Below are positions 1 to 6,648 of a stretch of 13,035 nt of DNA, piece by piece. Under the pieces are notes generated by a model. The model made no database searches. It saw only the letters and a list, made by a program, of their open reading frames with translations, and was not told the origin of the DNA. The position numbers and the translations under genes were made by a program. Numbering within the stretch: the stretch's first letter is position 1; every line of letters starts with the position of its first letter. Origin of the DNA: Fimenecus sp964557975 (GTDB taxonomy: Bacteria > Bacillota > Clostridia > Oscillospirales > Acutalibacteraceae); assembly GCA_964557975.1 (NCBI GenBank), contig CAZLCG010000043.1, forward strand, positions 1-13,035, read 5' to 3'.

Positions 1-58
1 TCTTCTATCGTTCGTGATGGTCACTGACAGTCATTCGCAGAATTTTGATGTTTTTCTT

Positions 59-105
59 GGCGTAAGTTTGGCGTAAATTGGCGTAACTTATGGTGTAACT
101 ACACC
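59..105. repeat. Phased GGYGTAA repeats plus 14-bp palindrome
   Basis: GGCGTAA occurs at 59-65, 70-76 and 80-86, and GGTGTAA at 92-98. The start-to-start spacings are 11, 10 and 12 bp, about one helical turn each. The last copy is half of the inverted repeat GGTGTA-AC-TACACC (92-105). Phased short repeats of this kind are typical of protein-binding arrays such as recombinase arm sites or iterons. A short plus-strand frame (2-76, ending in TAA at 74-76) could be the C-terminal tail of a gene convergent with lysS, but 24 residues are too few to identify it. No U-rich terminator for lysS is visible here. Confidence 0.5.
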
Positions 106-151
106 CTGTTTCGTTCTGTCAGGGACTATACAGACAGATACAGAGATTTAC

Positions 152-1651
152 TCAATCCAAAGGCTTCATTGTCGGAAAGAATAAAACATCGCGGATGGCG
201 GGAGAATCGGTTAAAAGCATTACCATACGGTCAATTCCGAAGCCTATGCCGCCTGTCGGAGGCATACCCAGCTCAAGCGCGTAAAGGAAATCCTCATCGG
301 TATGGTTAGCTTCCTCATCACCCTGCGCCAAAAGCTCCTCCTGAGCCTTAAAACGCTCGCGCTGATCGATCGGATCGTTAAGCTCCGAGTAGGCGTTTGC
401 CATTTCCCAGCCGTTCATAAAGAACTCGAATCGCTCGACATAATCGGGATTTTCGGGTTTTTTCTTGGTAAGCGGAGAAATCTCAATCGGGTGATCCATA
501 ACGAATGTGGGCTGAATTAAATGCTCCTCGACAAATTCCTCAAAGAAAAGATTGAGAATATCGCCTTTTTTATGCCTTTCCTCATACTCAATATGATGCT
601 CTTTTGCGATTTTTCTCGCATCCTCGAGAGTTTTGATTTCGTTAAAATCCACGCCCGAATACTTTTTAACAGCGTCAAGCATTGTAATTCTTTCAAACGG
701 CTTGCCGAGATCCATTTCAATGCCGTTATATGTGATTTTAGTTGTGCCGAGAACCTTCTCCGCCACAAAGCGGTAAAGATTTTCCGTCAAATCCATCATA
801 CCGTGATAGTCTGTGTAAGCCTGATAAAGCTCCATAAGCGTAAATTCGGCGTTATGGCGCGTGTCAAGCCCTTCGTTACGGAAAACTCTGCCGATCTCAT
901 AAACTCTTTCCATACCGCCGACTATAAGACGCTTCAGGTAAAGCTCAAGCGAAATGCGAAGCTTAAAATCCTCATCAAGCGCGTTAAAATGCGTGGTAAA
1001 CGGTCTTGCCGACGCGCCGCCGGCATTGCTGACAAGCATGGGAGTTTCCACCTCCATAAAGCCCTGAGAATCAAGATAACGGCGAATTGTGCCTATGATT
1101 TCGGAACGCTTGATAAATGTATCCTTAACCTCATTATTCATTATCAAATCAATGTATCTCTGACGGTAACGGGTGTCGGTATTTGTTAAGCCGTGGAACT
1201 TTTCGGGCAAAACCTGAAGGCTCTTTGAAAGCAGGGTAAGCTCCGCCGCATGAATCGAAACCTCACCCGTCTTTGTCTTAAACACCTCGCCCTTAATGCC
1301 GACAATGTCACCTATATCAAGCTTTTTGAAGGCTTTGTATTCTTCCTCGCCTATGCAGTCGCGCGCAACATAGGACTGAATTGAGCCTGACAAATCCTGC
1401 ACATTGCAAAAGGACGCCTTGCCCATAACTCTTTTGGACATAAGTCTGCCCGCAACGCTCACAGACTTCCCCTCAAGAGCTTCAAAGTTTTCTTTAATAT
1501 CAGCGCTGTGATGCGAAACCTCATATTTTGTAATAGCATAAGGGTCTTTGCCTTCCTGCTGTAAGGCAGTGAGCTTATCAACCCTTATCTTATGAAGCTC
1601 GTTTACGTCCTGCGCGGACGTCTGATTGTTTTTAATGTTTTCGTTATCCAT
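152..1651 (-). CDS. lysS: Lysyl-tRNA synthetase, class II
   Basis: LysS attaches lysine to tRNA-Lys in the cytoplasm, an ATP-dependent step needed for translation. The 499-residue length is usual for bacterial LysS. An N-terminal anticodon-binding OB fold lies around residues 60-140 (VSVAGRLMSKRVMGKASF). The class II catalytic domain follows, with motif 1 near residue 200 (FMEVETPML), motif 2 near 255-275 (GRVFRNEGLDTRHNAEFTLME) and motif 3 near 465-480 (GGIGFGIDRMVMLL), and the protein ends in FPTMKPLD. An in-frame GTG at 1658-1660 would add three residues. However, GGAAGTG, which contains that GTG, is itself an ideal ribosome binding site 6-8 bases before the ATG at 1649-1651, so the ATG is preferred. 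The gene follows greA after 53 bases on the same strand and shares its promoter. Identification is secure; only the start is inferred. Confidence 0.97.
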   Translation of the reverse strand: MDNENIKNNQTSAQDVNELHKIRVDKLTALQQEGKDPYAITKYEVSHHSADIKENFEALEGKSVSVAGRLMSKRVMGKASFCNVQDLSGSIQSYVARDCIGEEEYKAFKKLDIGDIVGIKGEVFKTKTGEVSIHAAELTLLSKSLQVLPEKFHGLTNTDTRYRQRYIDLIMNNEVKDTFIKRSEIIGTIRRYLDSQGFMEVETPMLVSNAGGASARPFTTHFNALDEDFKLRISLELYLKRLIVGGMERVYEIGRVFRNEGLDTRHNAEFTLMELYQAYTDYHGMMDLTENLYRFVAEKVLGTTKITYNGIEMDLGKPFERITMLDAVKKYSGVDFNEIKTLEDARKIAKEHHIEYEERHKKGDILNLFFEEFVEEHLIQPTFVMDHPIEISPLTKKKPENPDYVERFEFFMNGWEMANAYSELNDPIDQRERFKAQEELLAQGDEEANHTDEDFLYALELGMPPTGGIGFGIDRMVMLLTDSPAIRDVLFFPTMKPLD

Positions 1652-1679
1652 ACTTTTCACTTCCGAATTATACTAAAAT

Positions 1680-1698
1680 CGGGCGGATAAACCGCCCG
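1680..1698 (-). terminator. GC-rich hairpin between greA and lysS
   Basis: CGGGCGG (1680-1686) and CCGCCCG (1692-1698) form a 7-bp stem with a 5-base loop, starting 6 bases after the greA stop. On the minus strand the stem is followed by ATTTTAG, a poor U-tract. It is therefore more likely a leaky terminator or an mRNA-stability hairpin that lowers lysS relative to greA than a full stop. I see no convincing separate lysS promoter after it. Confidence 0.5.
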
Positions 1699-1704
1699 TC
1701 AGGT

Positions 1705-2175
1705 TTATTTTGAAATAGCCGTGATTTTATAGTTAAGAATACCGATAGGCGCTTCAACGGCGACCTTATCGCCGACCTTATGACCGATAAGCGCTTTGCC
1801 GACGGGCGATTCGTCGGAAATTTTACCCTCGGCGGGATTTGCCTGAGCAAAGCCGACAATTTTGTATTCAAATTTTTCTTTTTTGGAATTTGTAATAGTA
1901 ACTCTTGAGCCGATATGAACGACCTCAGTACCGAGAGAAGCCTCATCAAAGACCTTGGCGTTTTTGAGCATACCCTCAATTTCATTTATTCTGGCTTCAA
2001 GCTTTGCCTGATCGCTCATAGCCTCGTCATACTCGGCGTTTTCCGAAAGGTCGCCGAAGCTTCTTGCAACTTTTATTTTTTCCGCAGCTTCTTTTCTGCC
2101 GACTGTTTTCAACTGCTCAAGCTCGTCCTGTAACTCTTTAAGACCCTCGGCAGTAAGTAATGTTTCCTGCAACAT
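1705..2175 (-). CDS. greA: Transcription elongation factor GreA
   Basis: GreA enters the secondary channel of RNA polymerase and stimulates cleavage of backtracked transcripts. At 156 residues it has normal family length. The N-terminal coiled-coil hairpin (about residues 1-75) carries the tip motif GDLSENAEYDEA, whose Asp and Glu coordinate the catalytic Mg2+. The C-terminal FKBP-like domain (about 80-156) includes VHIGSRVTI and the late SPVGKALIGHKVGD motif. AAGGGAGT precedes the ATG by about 10 bases. A consensus promoter at 2219-2247 puts the start site close upstream. The greA-lysS order is common in Bacillota. Nothing is missing or unusual. Confidence 0.97.
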   Translation of the reverse strand: MLQETLLTAEGLKELQDELEQLKTVGRKEAAEKIKVARSFGDLSENAEYDEAMSDQAKLEARINEIEGMLKNAKVFDEASLGTEVVHIGSRVTITNSKKEKFEYKIVGFAQANPAEGKISDESPVGKALIGHKVGDKVAVEAPIGILNYKITAISK

Positions 2176-2218
2176 CTGATAAAAAACTCCCTTCGGTTTT
2201 TCATTTACACAAGTAGAT

Positions 2219-2247
2219 ATTATAGTTTAAAATACCGATGTTGTCAA
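2219..2247 (-). promoter_or_regulatory. Consensus sigma-A promoter of greA-lysS
   Basis: Read on the minus strand, TTGACA (2242-2247) is followed after exactly 17 bases by TATAAT (2219-2224). All 12 hexamer positions match the sigma-A consensus, which predicts strong constitutive transcription. The start would fall near 2212, leaving a leader of about 37 bases before greA. Confidence 0.9.
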
Positions 2248-2275
2248 TAGATTTGTGCCGCTTCAATTTATAATT

Positions 2276-2373
2276 AAATCGAACCGATTTTCACGCTTCG
2301 CCCGCCCTTCGGCAGAACCGACGACAGATGAAGCCGCCTCAATCGGAAGCGACTGTCGCGCATAGGTTATATG
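2276..2373. other. Intergenic region with short hairpins
   Basis: Between the 257-residue gene and the greA promoter lie several inverted repeats: AAATCG-aac-CGATTT (2276-2290), GCGAC-t-GTCGC (2349-2359) and GCATA-ggtta-TATGC (2359-2373). CGACAG and CTGTCG also pair across the middle. None is followed by a clear U-tract on the minus strand. Termination of the upstream operon probably occurs here but cannot be pinned down. GGTTCGATT on the minus strand resembles a tRNA T-loop, but no tRNA fold surrounds it. Confidence 0.35.
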
Positions 2374-2390
2374 CCTGCAAAATTAAATAT

Positions 2391-3164
2391 TCATATACTT
2401 TCAAAGAGCTTCAGATTTGAATATTTAAGCTCCTTAATCGGTTTCACGCCGCAAAGCTCATACAAAGCCGAAGCAAAGGTAAGCTCATCGACGCCCTCGG
2501 GCATAATTTTTTTATATTCTTCGGGGATATTAAACTGCCCTGCTTTATAAATGTTTCTCTGCTTTTTTTCTTTGTCGTAATAAACAATTGAGCGGTTATA
2601 AAGCCGCTTCGTATTGGTTTCGGGCGAAACGGTTAAATCGCAGTCCTTTATTAAAGAAAAGGACTCGGAAACAACAAGCGAAAAGCCCCACTCATCCAGC
2701 AGTCTTTCGCGCACAGGCTCGTAGCGTTCGGGACATTCCGTTACTACTCGGGCAGACGCGGCGCGCTTAACAAATTCCTCGGCAAAAGCGGTGTAATCCC
2801 CTCTGACGTCAACAATACCGACGCTGAACCGAGTTTTATCATATTTGAGCATATCAAGAAACGAAACGGCGGAATTTATCAGCAACAGCTGCGGCAGCTT
2901 TGCGGGGCGGTAAACGCTTAAAAGCTTGTTTTCGGGCAAAGTATAGTTACCGCATAAAACCAAGTATTCGGAGCATCTTCCGAGTGCATAGACCACCTCG
3001 TTATAATTCTCGCCGCATTGGTTTTCACAAATCTCCAAATAGTAAAACGGAGCTCCGCCCGCCACGTTTACTCTTAACAGCTTAGGCTCGGGCGGATTAA
3101 GACGAAATTTCAGCTTTGCTAAAAAGCCCTTTTCATTTTCAAGTATTTTAAGAACGGCAAACAT
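2391..3164 (-). CDS. Conserved-looking protein of unknown function, last gene of the ftsEX operon
   Basis: I do not recognise a family for this 257-residue protein. It has no signal peptide or membrane segment. The N-terminal third (residues 1-80) looks beta-rich and contains two cysteines in ENQCGENY and GRCSEY. From about residue 110, FSVGIVDVRGDYTAFAEEFV, ASARVVTECPERYE, GFSLVVSESF and CDLTVSP alternate strands and helices, suggesting a Rossmann-like alpha/beta domain. The C-terminus reads FNIPEEYKKIMPEGVDELTFASALYELCGV. GAGGTG lies 5 bases before the ATG, but this ribosome binding site is inside the 3' arm of a hairpin (3168-3199), so expression may be reduced. Position after ftsE, ftsX, the M23 gene and the S41 gene suggests an envelope or division link, which is inference only. 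Confidence 0.85.
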   Translation of the reverse strand: MFAVLKILENEKGFLAKLKFRLNPPEPKLLRVNVAGGAPFYYLEICENQCGENYNEVVYALGRCSEYLVLCGNYTLPENKLLSVYRPAKLPQLLLINSAVSFLDMLKYDKTRFSVGIVDVRGDYTAFAEEFVKRAASARVVTECPERYEPVRERLLDEWGFSLVVSESFSLIKDCDLTVSPETNTKRLYNRSIVYYDKEKKQRNIYKAGQFNIPEEYKKIMPEGVDELTFASALYELCGVKPIKELKYSNLKLFESI

Positions 3165-3199
3165 AAAAACACCTCACATACAAAAGTATGCAAGGTGTT
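3165..3199 (-). terminator. Terminator-like hairpin overlapping the next gene's ribosome binding site
   Basis: On the minus strand, AACACCT..GCATAC-tttt-GTATGT..AGGTGTT forms 7 bp, two mismatches and 5 bp around a 4-base loop. It is followed at once by a U-tract (3165-3169) and then the ATG of the 257-residue gene (3162-3164). It begins 14 bases after the S41 stop codon. The 3' arm contains GAGGTG, the only ribosome binding site of the downstream gene. The hairpin can therefore act both as an intrinsic terminator and as a block on translation initiation. Confidence 0.7.
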
Positions 3200-3212
3200 G
3201 AAATTTAATGCT

Positions 3213-4418
3213 TTATTCCTCGCCCATAAGAATGTTATATGCTTTAATATACTGCGCGTCCTCTTCTTTTGAAAGGAGCGAAAGCCTTGCGTTCTGCCCG
3301 TCGGTAAGGGCTACCTCATAATCGGGCGTAACGCCGACATAATTATAGGTTTCGCTTGTATAAGGCGTAATTTCGGCAACAGTCAGGACAATCGCGCTGC
3401 CGTCGCTTAACTGATACGCTTTCTGCATAGTGCCGTTTCCGTTTGTTGTAACGCCGACTATCTTCGCCTTGCCGAAATCCCTTAAATCGCAGGCAAAAAG
3501 CTCGGCGGGACCCGATGTGCCGCTGTTGACGAGTACCGTCATATTCATTGAAACGCTGTCCGCATCGGAGGTAAAGGTTTCAATAACCTCGCCATCCTTA
3601 TTTTTTGCGGTAGCAATTGCGCCGCTGCCCTCGCTCGCCACAGGAACAAGGTAATCTATAACCTCCGACGCATATTCGATTGTGCCGCTTGAGGTGTTCC
3701 GCACATCAAAAATAAGGCTTGCCGCCCCCTGCTTTGAGAGCGTCTGCACCGCCTGCTCAAGCTGGCTTTCGGTAGTCGAGTAAAAATCTGTAATCTTTAT
3801 ATAGCCGACGGATTGGTCAAGGCTGTAATAAACGGACTGCGCGCTGTAGCCCTTAACCACGCCTACAGACTGTTCAACCCCGTCGTGAACAAATCTGATG
3901 GTAACGCTTGTGAGCTTGTCGCCCTCTAATTTTGACATAAGCGCAGAGTAGTTATAGGCGGTAACGCTTTCCTCGTCGATTTCAATTATTTTGTCGCCCT
4001 TTGAGATACCGCTTTGGGCGGCAGGTGAATTTTCGGAAACCTCCGCGACATAAATCGCCGTTTCGGTTTCATCGTAAAACGCGATTATGCCTATGCCCAC
4101 CTTTTCGCCGTTAAGCTCGTTTTGATAGGTTTGGTATTCGCTTGCGGTCATATAAAGGCTGTATCTGTCGCCAAGCCCCGAGATATAGCCGTCGGAGATT
4201 TCGGAATTGAGCAGATTTTCGTTTATCGCGCCGTAATAGTCGGTTCTTACAATATTGTCAAGCTCGGATATATAAGAATACATCTGCGACCTGTTGGGTA
4301 AATCCTTTATAAGGCTGTTATAGGTCCTCATTGAAACGGACATAGTGATCGCAACGGTAACGGCAATCGCTATGAATGTAACCGCGAGCGAGAGACCCAG
4401 AGAGATTTTTTTATTCAT
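3213..4418 (-). CDS. S41-family PDZ protein (CtpA/CtpB-like), probably catalytically inactive
   Basis: Carboxy-terminal processing peptidases are exported Ser-Lys proteases. This 401-residue protein has an N-terminal membrane anchor (about residues 6-28), a CTP-like helical region with DGYISGLGDRYSLYM (about 77-91), a PDZ domain (about 105-185, GIGI..SPAAQSGISKGDKI) and the S41 core (about 200-375). In B. subtilis CtpB the catalytic residues are Ser309, Lys334 and Gln338. Here the equivalent segments are SGTSGPAE and NGNGTMQ. The position three before the Glu is Gly303, not Ser, and the position 25 residues later is Asn328, not Lys; Gln332 is kept. Ser302 is one residue off. I infer a pseudoprotease or a shifted active site. 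GGGGGAA precedes the ATG, 21 bases after the M23 gene. B. subtilis also has ctpB beside ftsEX. Confidence 0.9.
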   Translation of the reverse strand: MNKKISLGLSLAVTFIAIAVTVAITMSVSMRTYNSLIKDLPNRSQMYSYISELDNIVRTDYYGAINENLLNSEISDGYISGLGDRYSLYMTASEYQTYQNELNGEKVGIGIIAFYDETETAIYVAEVSENSPAAQSGISKGDKIIEIDEESVTAYNYSALMSKLEGDKLTSVTIRFVHDGVEQSVGVVKGYSAQSVYYSLDQSVGYIKITDFYSTTESQLEQAVQTLSKQGAASLIFDVRNTSSGTIEYASEVIDYLVPVASEGSGAIATAKNKDGEVIETFTSDADSVSMNMTVLVNSGTSGPAELFACDLRDFGKAKIVGVTTNGNGTMQKAYQLSDGSAIVLTVAEITPYTSETYNYVGVTPDYEVALTDGQNARLSLLSKEEDAQYIKAYNILMGEE

Positions 4419-4439
4419 CCGACCGTTCCCCCTTTATTA

Positions 4440-5741
4440 TCAGTCCGGACCCGAAGGTATCCAATTTTCGGGATTGACCCTTGTTCCGTTTACCCAAACC
4501 TCAAAATGAAGGTGAGGTCCGGTGGAATTTCCGGTACTGCCGACATAGGCTATTACCTGCCCCTGCTTTACCGACTGACCGGGAGAAACTATCATACTGC
4601 TGCAGTGAGCGTATCTCGTGTAAACGCCGTTGCCATGATTTATGTAAACGTTATTGCCCCAGCTGTAATGGTATTCGGCAGTTGAAACTACGCCGTCGGC
4701 AGCGGCTCTGATTTCCTTGCCCATGGTCGAGCCGGTGCCTCTTGTGCAAAGGTCGACGCCCTTGTGACCGTTGTTGCCGTAATGCTGTGAAACATAAGCG
4801 TTGCTGTATTGAAGAGGCCAAATCATACCCTTTGAGGAAACGGTATAGCTGCCTATCTCAGATGTGCCGCCGCCCGATATAGTACCCGAGCCGCTCTGCA
4901 TCCCCGCGCTTATTTTAGCGTCATATTCCGCCTGAGCCTTTTCTATCTTAGCTATCTCCGCTCTGTAATCGGCGCTTGAAGCGTCAAGCCCTGCGATAAC
5001 GCTGTTAACCTGCTGAACCTTCTTTTCAATAGAGGTTTGCTTAGCGTCAATGCTGTTATAGGTTGCCTGAACGTCATTCCTTGCTTCAACAATGACCGCC
5101 TTATCGTTTTCAACAGAGGTCTGCTTCTCAACCTGCTCCGCCTTTTTACTGTCAAGCTCCTCTTTAAGCTTGTTCAAATCGTTTATATCGCTTTGAAGCC
5201 CCGAAACCAATTCGTTATCGTGCTTTGCGACAACACTTAAAAGCTCAAGCCTTGTTAAGAACGATTCGTAATCCGAAGAACCCAAAAGTATTTCAAGCGT
5301 CGAGGTCTCGCCTGCCATATAAGAAGCGCGAAGCCGTTCTTTAAGCGTATCGTAGGTTTCGTCAATTTTAACGCCGAGAGCGTCTATTTGTGTATTTGCT
5401 TCGTTAATTTCCACGTCAAGCGCCGCGATTTCGCTTTCATACTGAGCGATTACAGCGTCCTTTTCGGCAATTTGAGCGTTTAAGTCGTCAATTTTAAGCT
5501 GATAAACTTCCAACTGTTCCTGAATTGCCTGTATTTCCTCACGCAATTCGTCAACTGTCTTTTCGCTGTCCGCTTTCTCGCTGTTATTGGCGTCGATTTT
5601 GGCTTGTATTTCTTCAATTTCCTTGTTGAAATCCCTTGTTGTCGTTTCGGCATAAGTGCCGATTGCCGCCACCGAAAACAACAGTGAAAAGACAAGAGAG
5701 AATGAAATAAATTTGTTAAAAGAACCGTATTTTTTACTCAT
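4440..5741 (-). CDS. Secreted coiled-coil M23 peptidoglycan hydrolase (PcsB/CwlO/EnvC-like FtsEX partner)
   Basis: This 433-residue protein is exported and is expected to cut peptidoglycan cross-links, or activate a hydrolase, under FtsEX control. The signal peptide spans residues 1-31 (FISFSLVFSLLFSVAAIGTYA, cleavage after TYA). A long coiled coil (about 35-275) is rich in Glu, Lys, Ala and Gln and contains LRASYMAGETSTLEILLGSS, a motif seen in FtsEX-linked coiled-coil hydrolases. After a Gly/Ser linker comes the LytM/M23 domain (about 310-425). The zinc ligands appear intact: H326 and D330 in HKGVD, H410 and H412 in HLHFE, plus H379 in YAH. The domain is therefore probably catalytic, unlike EnvC of E. 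coli, whose LytM domain is degenerate. The start overlaps the ftsX stop by 8 bases, and GGGGAGTG lies about 9 bases upstream, indicating translational coupling. Confidence 0.93.
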   Translation of the reverse strand: MSKKYGSFNKFISFSLVFSLLFSVAAIGTYAETTTRDFNKEIEEIQAKIDANNSEKADSEKTVDELREEIQAIQEQLEVYQLKIDDLNAQIAEKDAVIAQYESEIAALDVEINEANTQIDALGVKIDETYDTLKERLRASYMAGETSTLEILLGSSDYESFLTRLELLSVVAKHDNELVSGLQSDINDLNKLKEELDSKKAEQVEKQTSVENDKAVIVEARNDVQATYNSIDAKQTSIEKKVQQVNSVIAGLDASSADYRAEIAKIEKAQAEYDAKISAGMQSGSGTISGGGTSEIGSYTVSSKGMIWPLQYSNAYVSQHYGNNGHKGVDLCTRGTGSTMGKEIRAAADGVVSTAEYHYSWGNNVYINHGNGVYTRYAHCSSMIVSPGQSVKQGQVIAYVGSTGNSTGPHLHFEVWVNGTRVNPENWIPSGPD

Positions 5742-6648
5742 TGTTTACAACACTCCCCTGTTCTTTAAGATATTTGTTCATTGAGAACATACTGCCTATT
5801 CCGCCCGTAAACACGCCGATAAAGACGAATATGCCGAGAATAAGCCAGATATAATCGGTAAACGGAACAAAGCTGAAGCCCATAAGAGTTATTACCGAGG
5901 AGAAAGCGTAAATAATAAGCTCATATACACCCCACAGCAACAACAGAGATATAACACTCGAAATAAGCCCGAGGAGAACGCCCTCGATCATAAACGGCCA
6001 GCGGATAAACCCGTTCGTCGCGCCTACCGCTTTCATAATGTTTATTTCGAGTTTTCTTGAGAACATGGTTATTCTGATTGTGTTTGAAATTATAAACAGA
6101 GCGACCAAGAACAGCATAAGCACAAGCCCCGCGCTGACTATTGTAACCGCTTTTCTTATTGAAACGAGCTTTGAAGCCAAATCGCTGTTTTCGCGGACAT
6201 TTTCAACATGTTCAAGGCTTTTCAGCTCGGCAACGGTGGCTGCAAACTGTGTAAGATCCGCTACTGTTACCTTATATGCGTCGGGCAGAGGGCTTTCGTC
6301 AAATCCCTCAAACAGCGCGGAGTCGCCGCCCATGGTTTCAATCTGCTTCTCGAACGCGTCCTCCTTGGGAACGAACTCGCACTGCGAAATGTTGCTCATA
6401 TTCTGAATTTTAACGCCTATTGACGTTGTGTCAATGTCGCTTGTGCCGTCCTCAATATAAACCATAACGACATTCTGCGACTCAACAATATCAAGAAGCG
6501 AGGTTATGTTGAAAAATATCATAGAACCCACGCCGATTATAACAAGGCACGCCATTAAAACAGTAATCGAGGCAACGGACATCAGCCTGTTTACCCAAAT
6601 ATTGCGGACGCCCTCTTTTGTAAGATATTTTAAGCTGCTGCTTTTCAC
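5734..6648 (-). CDS. ftsX: Cell-division ABC transporter-like membrane protein FtsX
   Basis: FtsX is the membrane half of FtsEX, which passes ATP-driven conformational change to an extracellular peptidoglycan hydrolase. The 304-residue protein has the expected four membrane segments: about 20-48, 165-192, 219-247 and 265-290. A large extracytoplasmic domain lies between the first two (about 50-163) and is the expected contact site for the M23 protein. The N-terminal stretch LTKEGVRNIWVNRLMSVASI is typical. The start is GTG at 6646-6648, overlapping the ftsE stop as GTGA, with GGGGGTGA about 6 bases upstream. The stop overlaps the start of the M23 gene. All three genes are thus translationally coupled. 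Confidence 0.95.
   Translation of the reverse strand: MKSSSLKYLTKEGVRNIWVNRLMSVASITVLMACLVIIGVGSMIFFNITSLLDIVESQNVVMVYIEDGTSDIDTTSIGVKIQNMSNISQCEFVPKEDAFEKQIETMGGDSALFEGFDESPLPDAYKVTVADLTQFAATVAELKSLEHVENVRENSDLASKLVSIRKAVTIVSAGLVLMLFLVALFIISNTIRITMFSRKLEINIMKAVGATNGFIRWPFMIEGVLLGLISSVISLLLLWGVYELIIYAFSSVITLMGFSFVPFTDYIWLILGIFVFIGVFTGGIGSMFSMNKYLKEQGSVVNNE

Noticed and set aside
521..1189. Long plus-strand open frame (222 codons) inside lysS
   Set aside because: It is antisense to an unmistakable lysS, with no ribosome binding site and no family resemblance. It is a shadow frame.
1667..1672. TATAAT on the minus strand just before lysS
   Set aside because: No -35 lies at 16-18 bp, because that region is the GC hairpin, and transcription would begin at the start codon itself, removing the ribosome binding site.
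2276..2290. GGTTCGATT resembling a tRNA T-loop on the minus strand
   Set aside because: No acceptor, D or anticodon arms surround it. The match is explained by a short palindrome.
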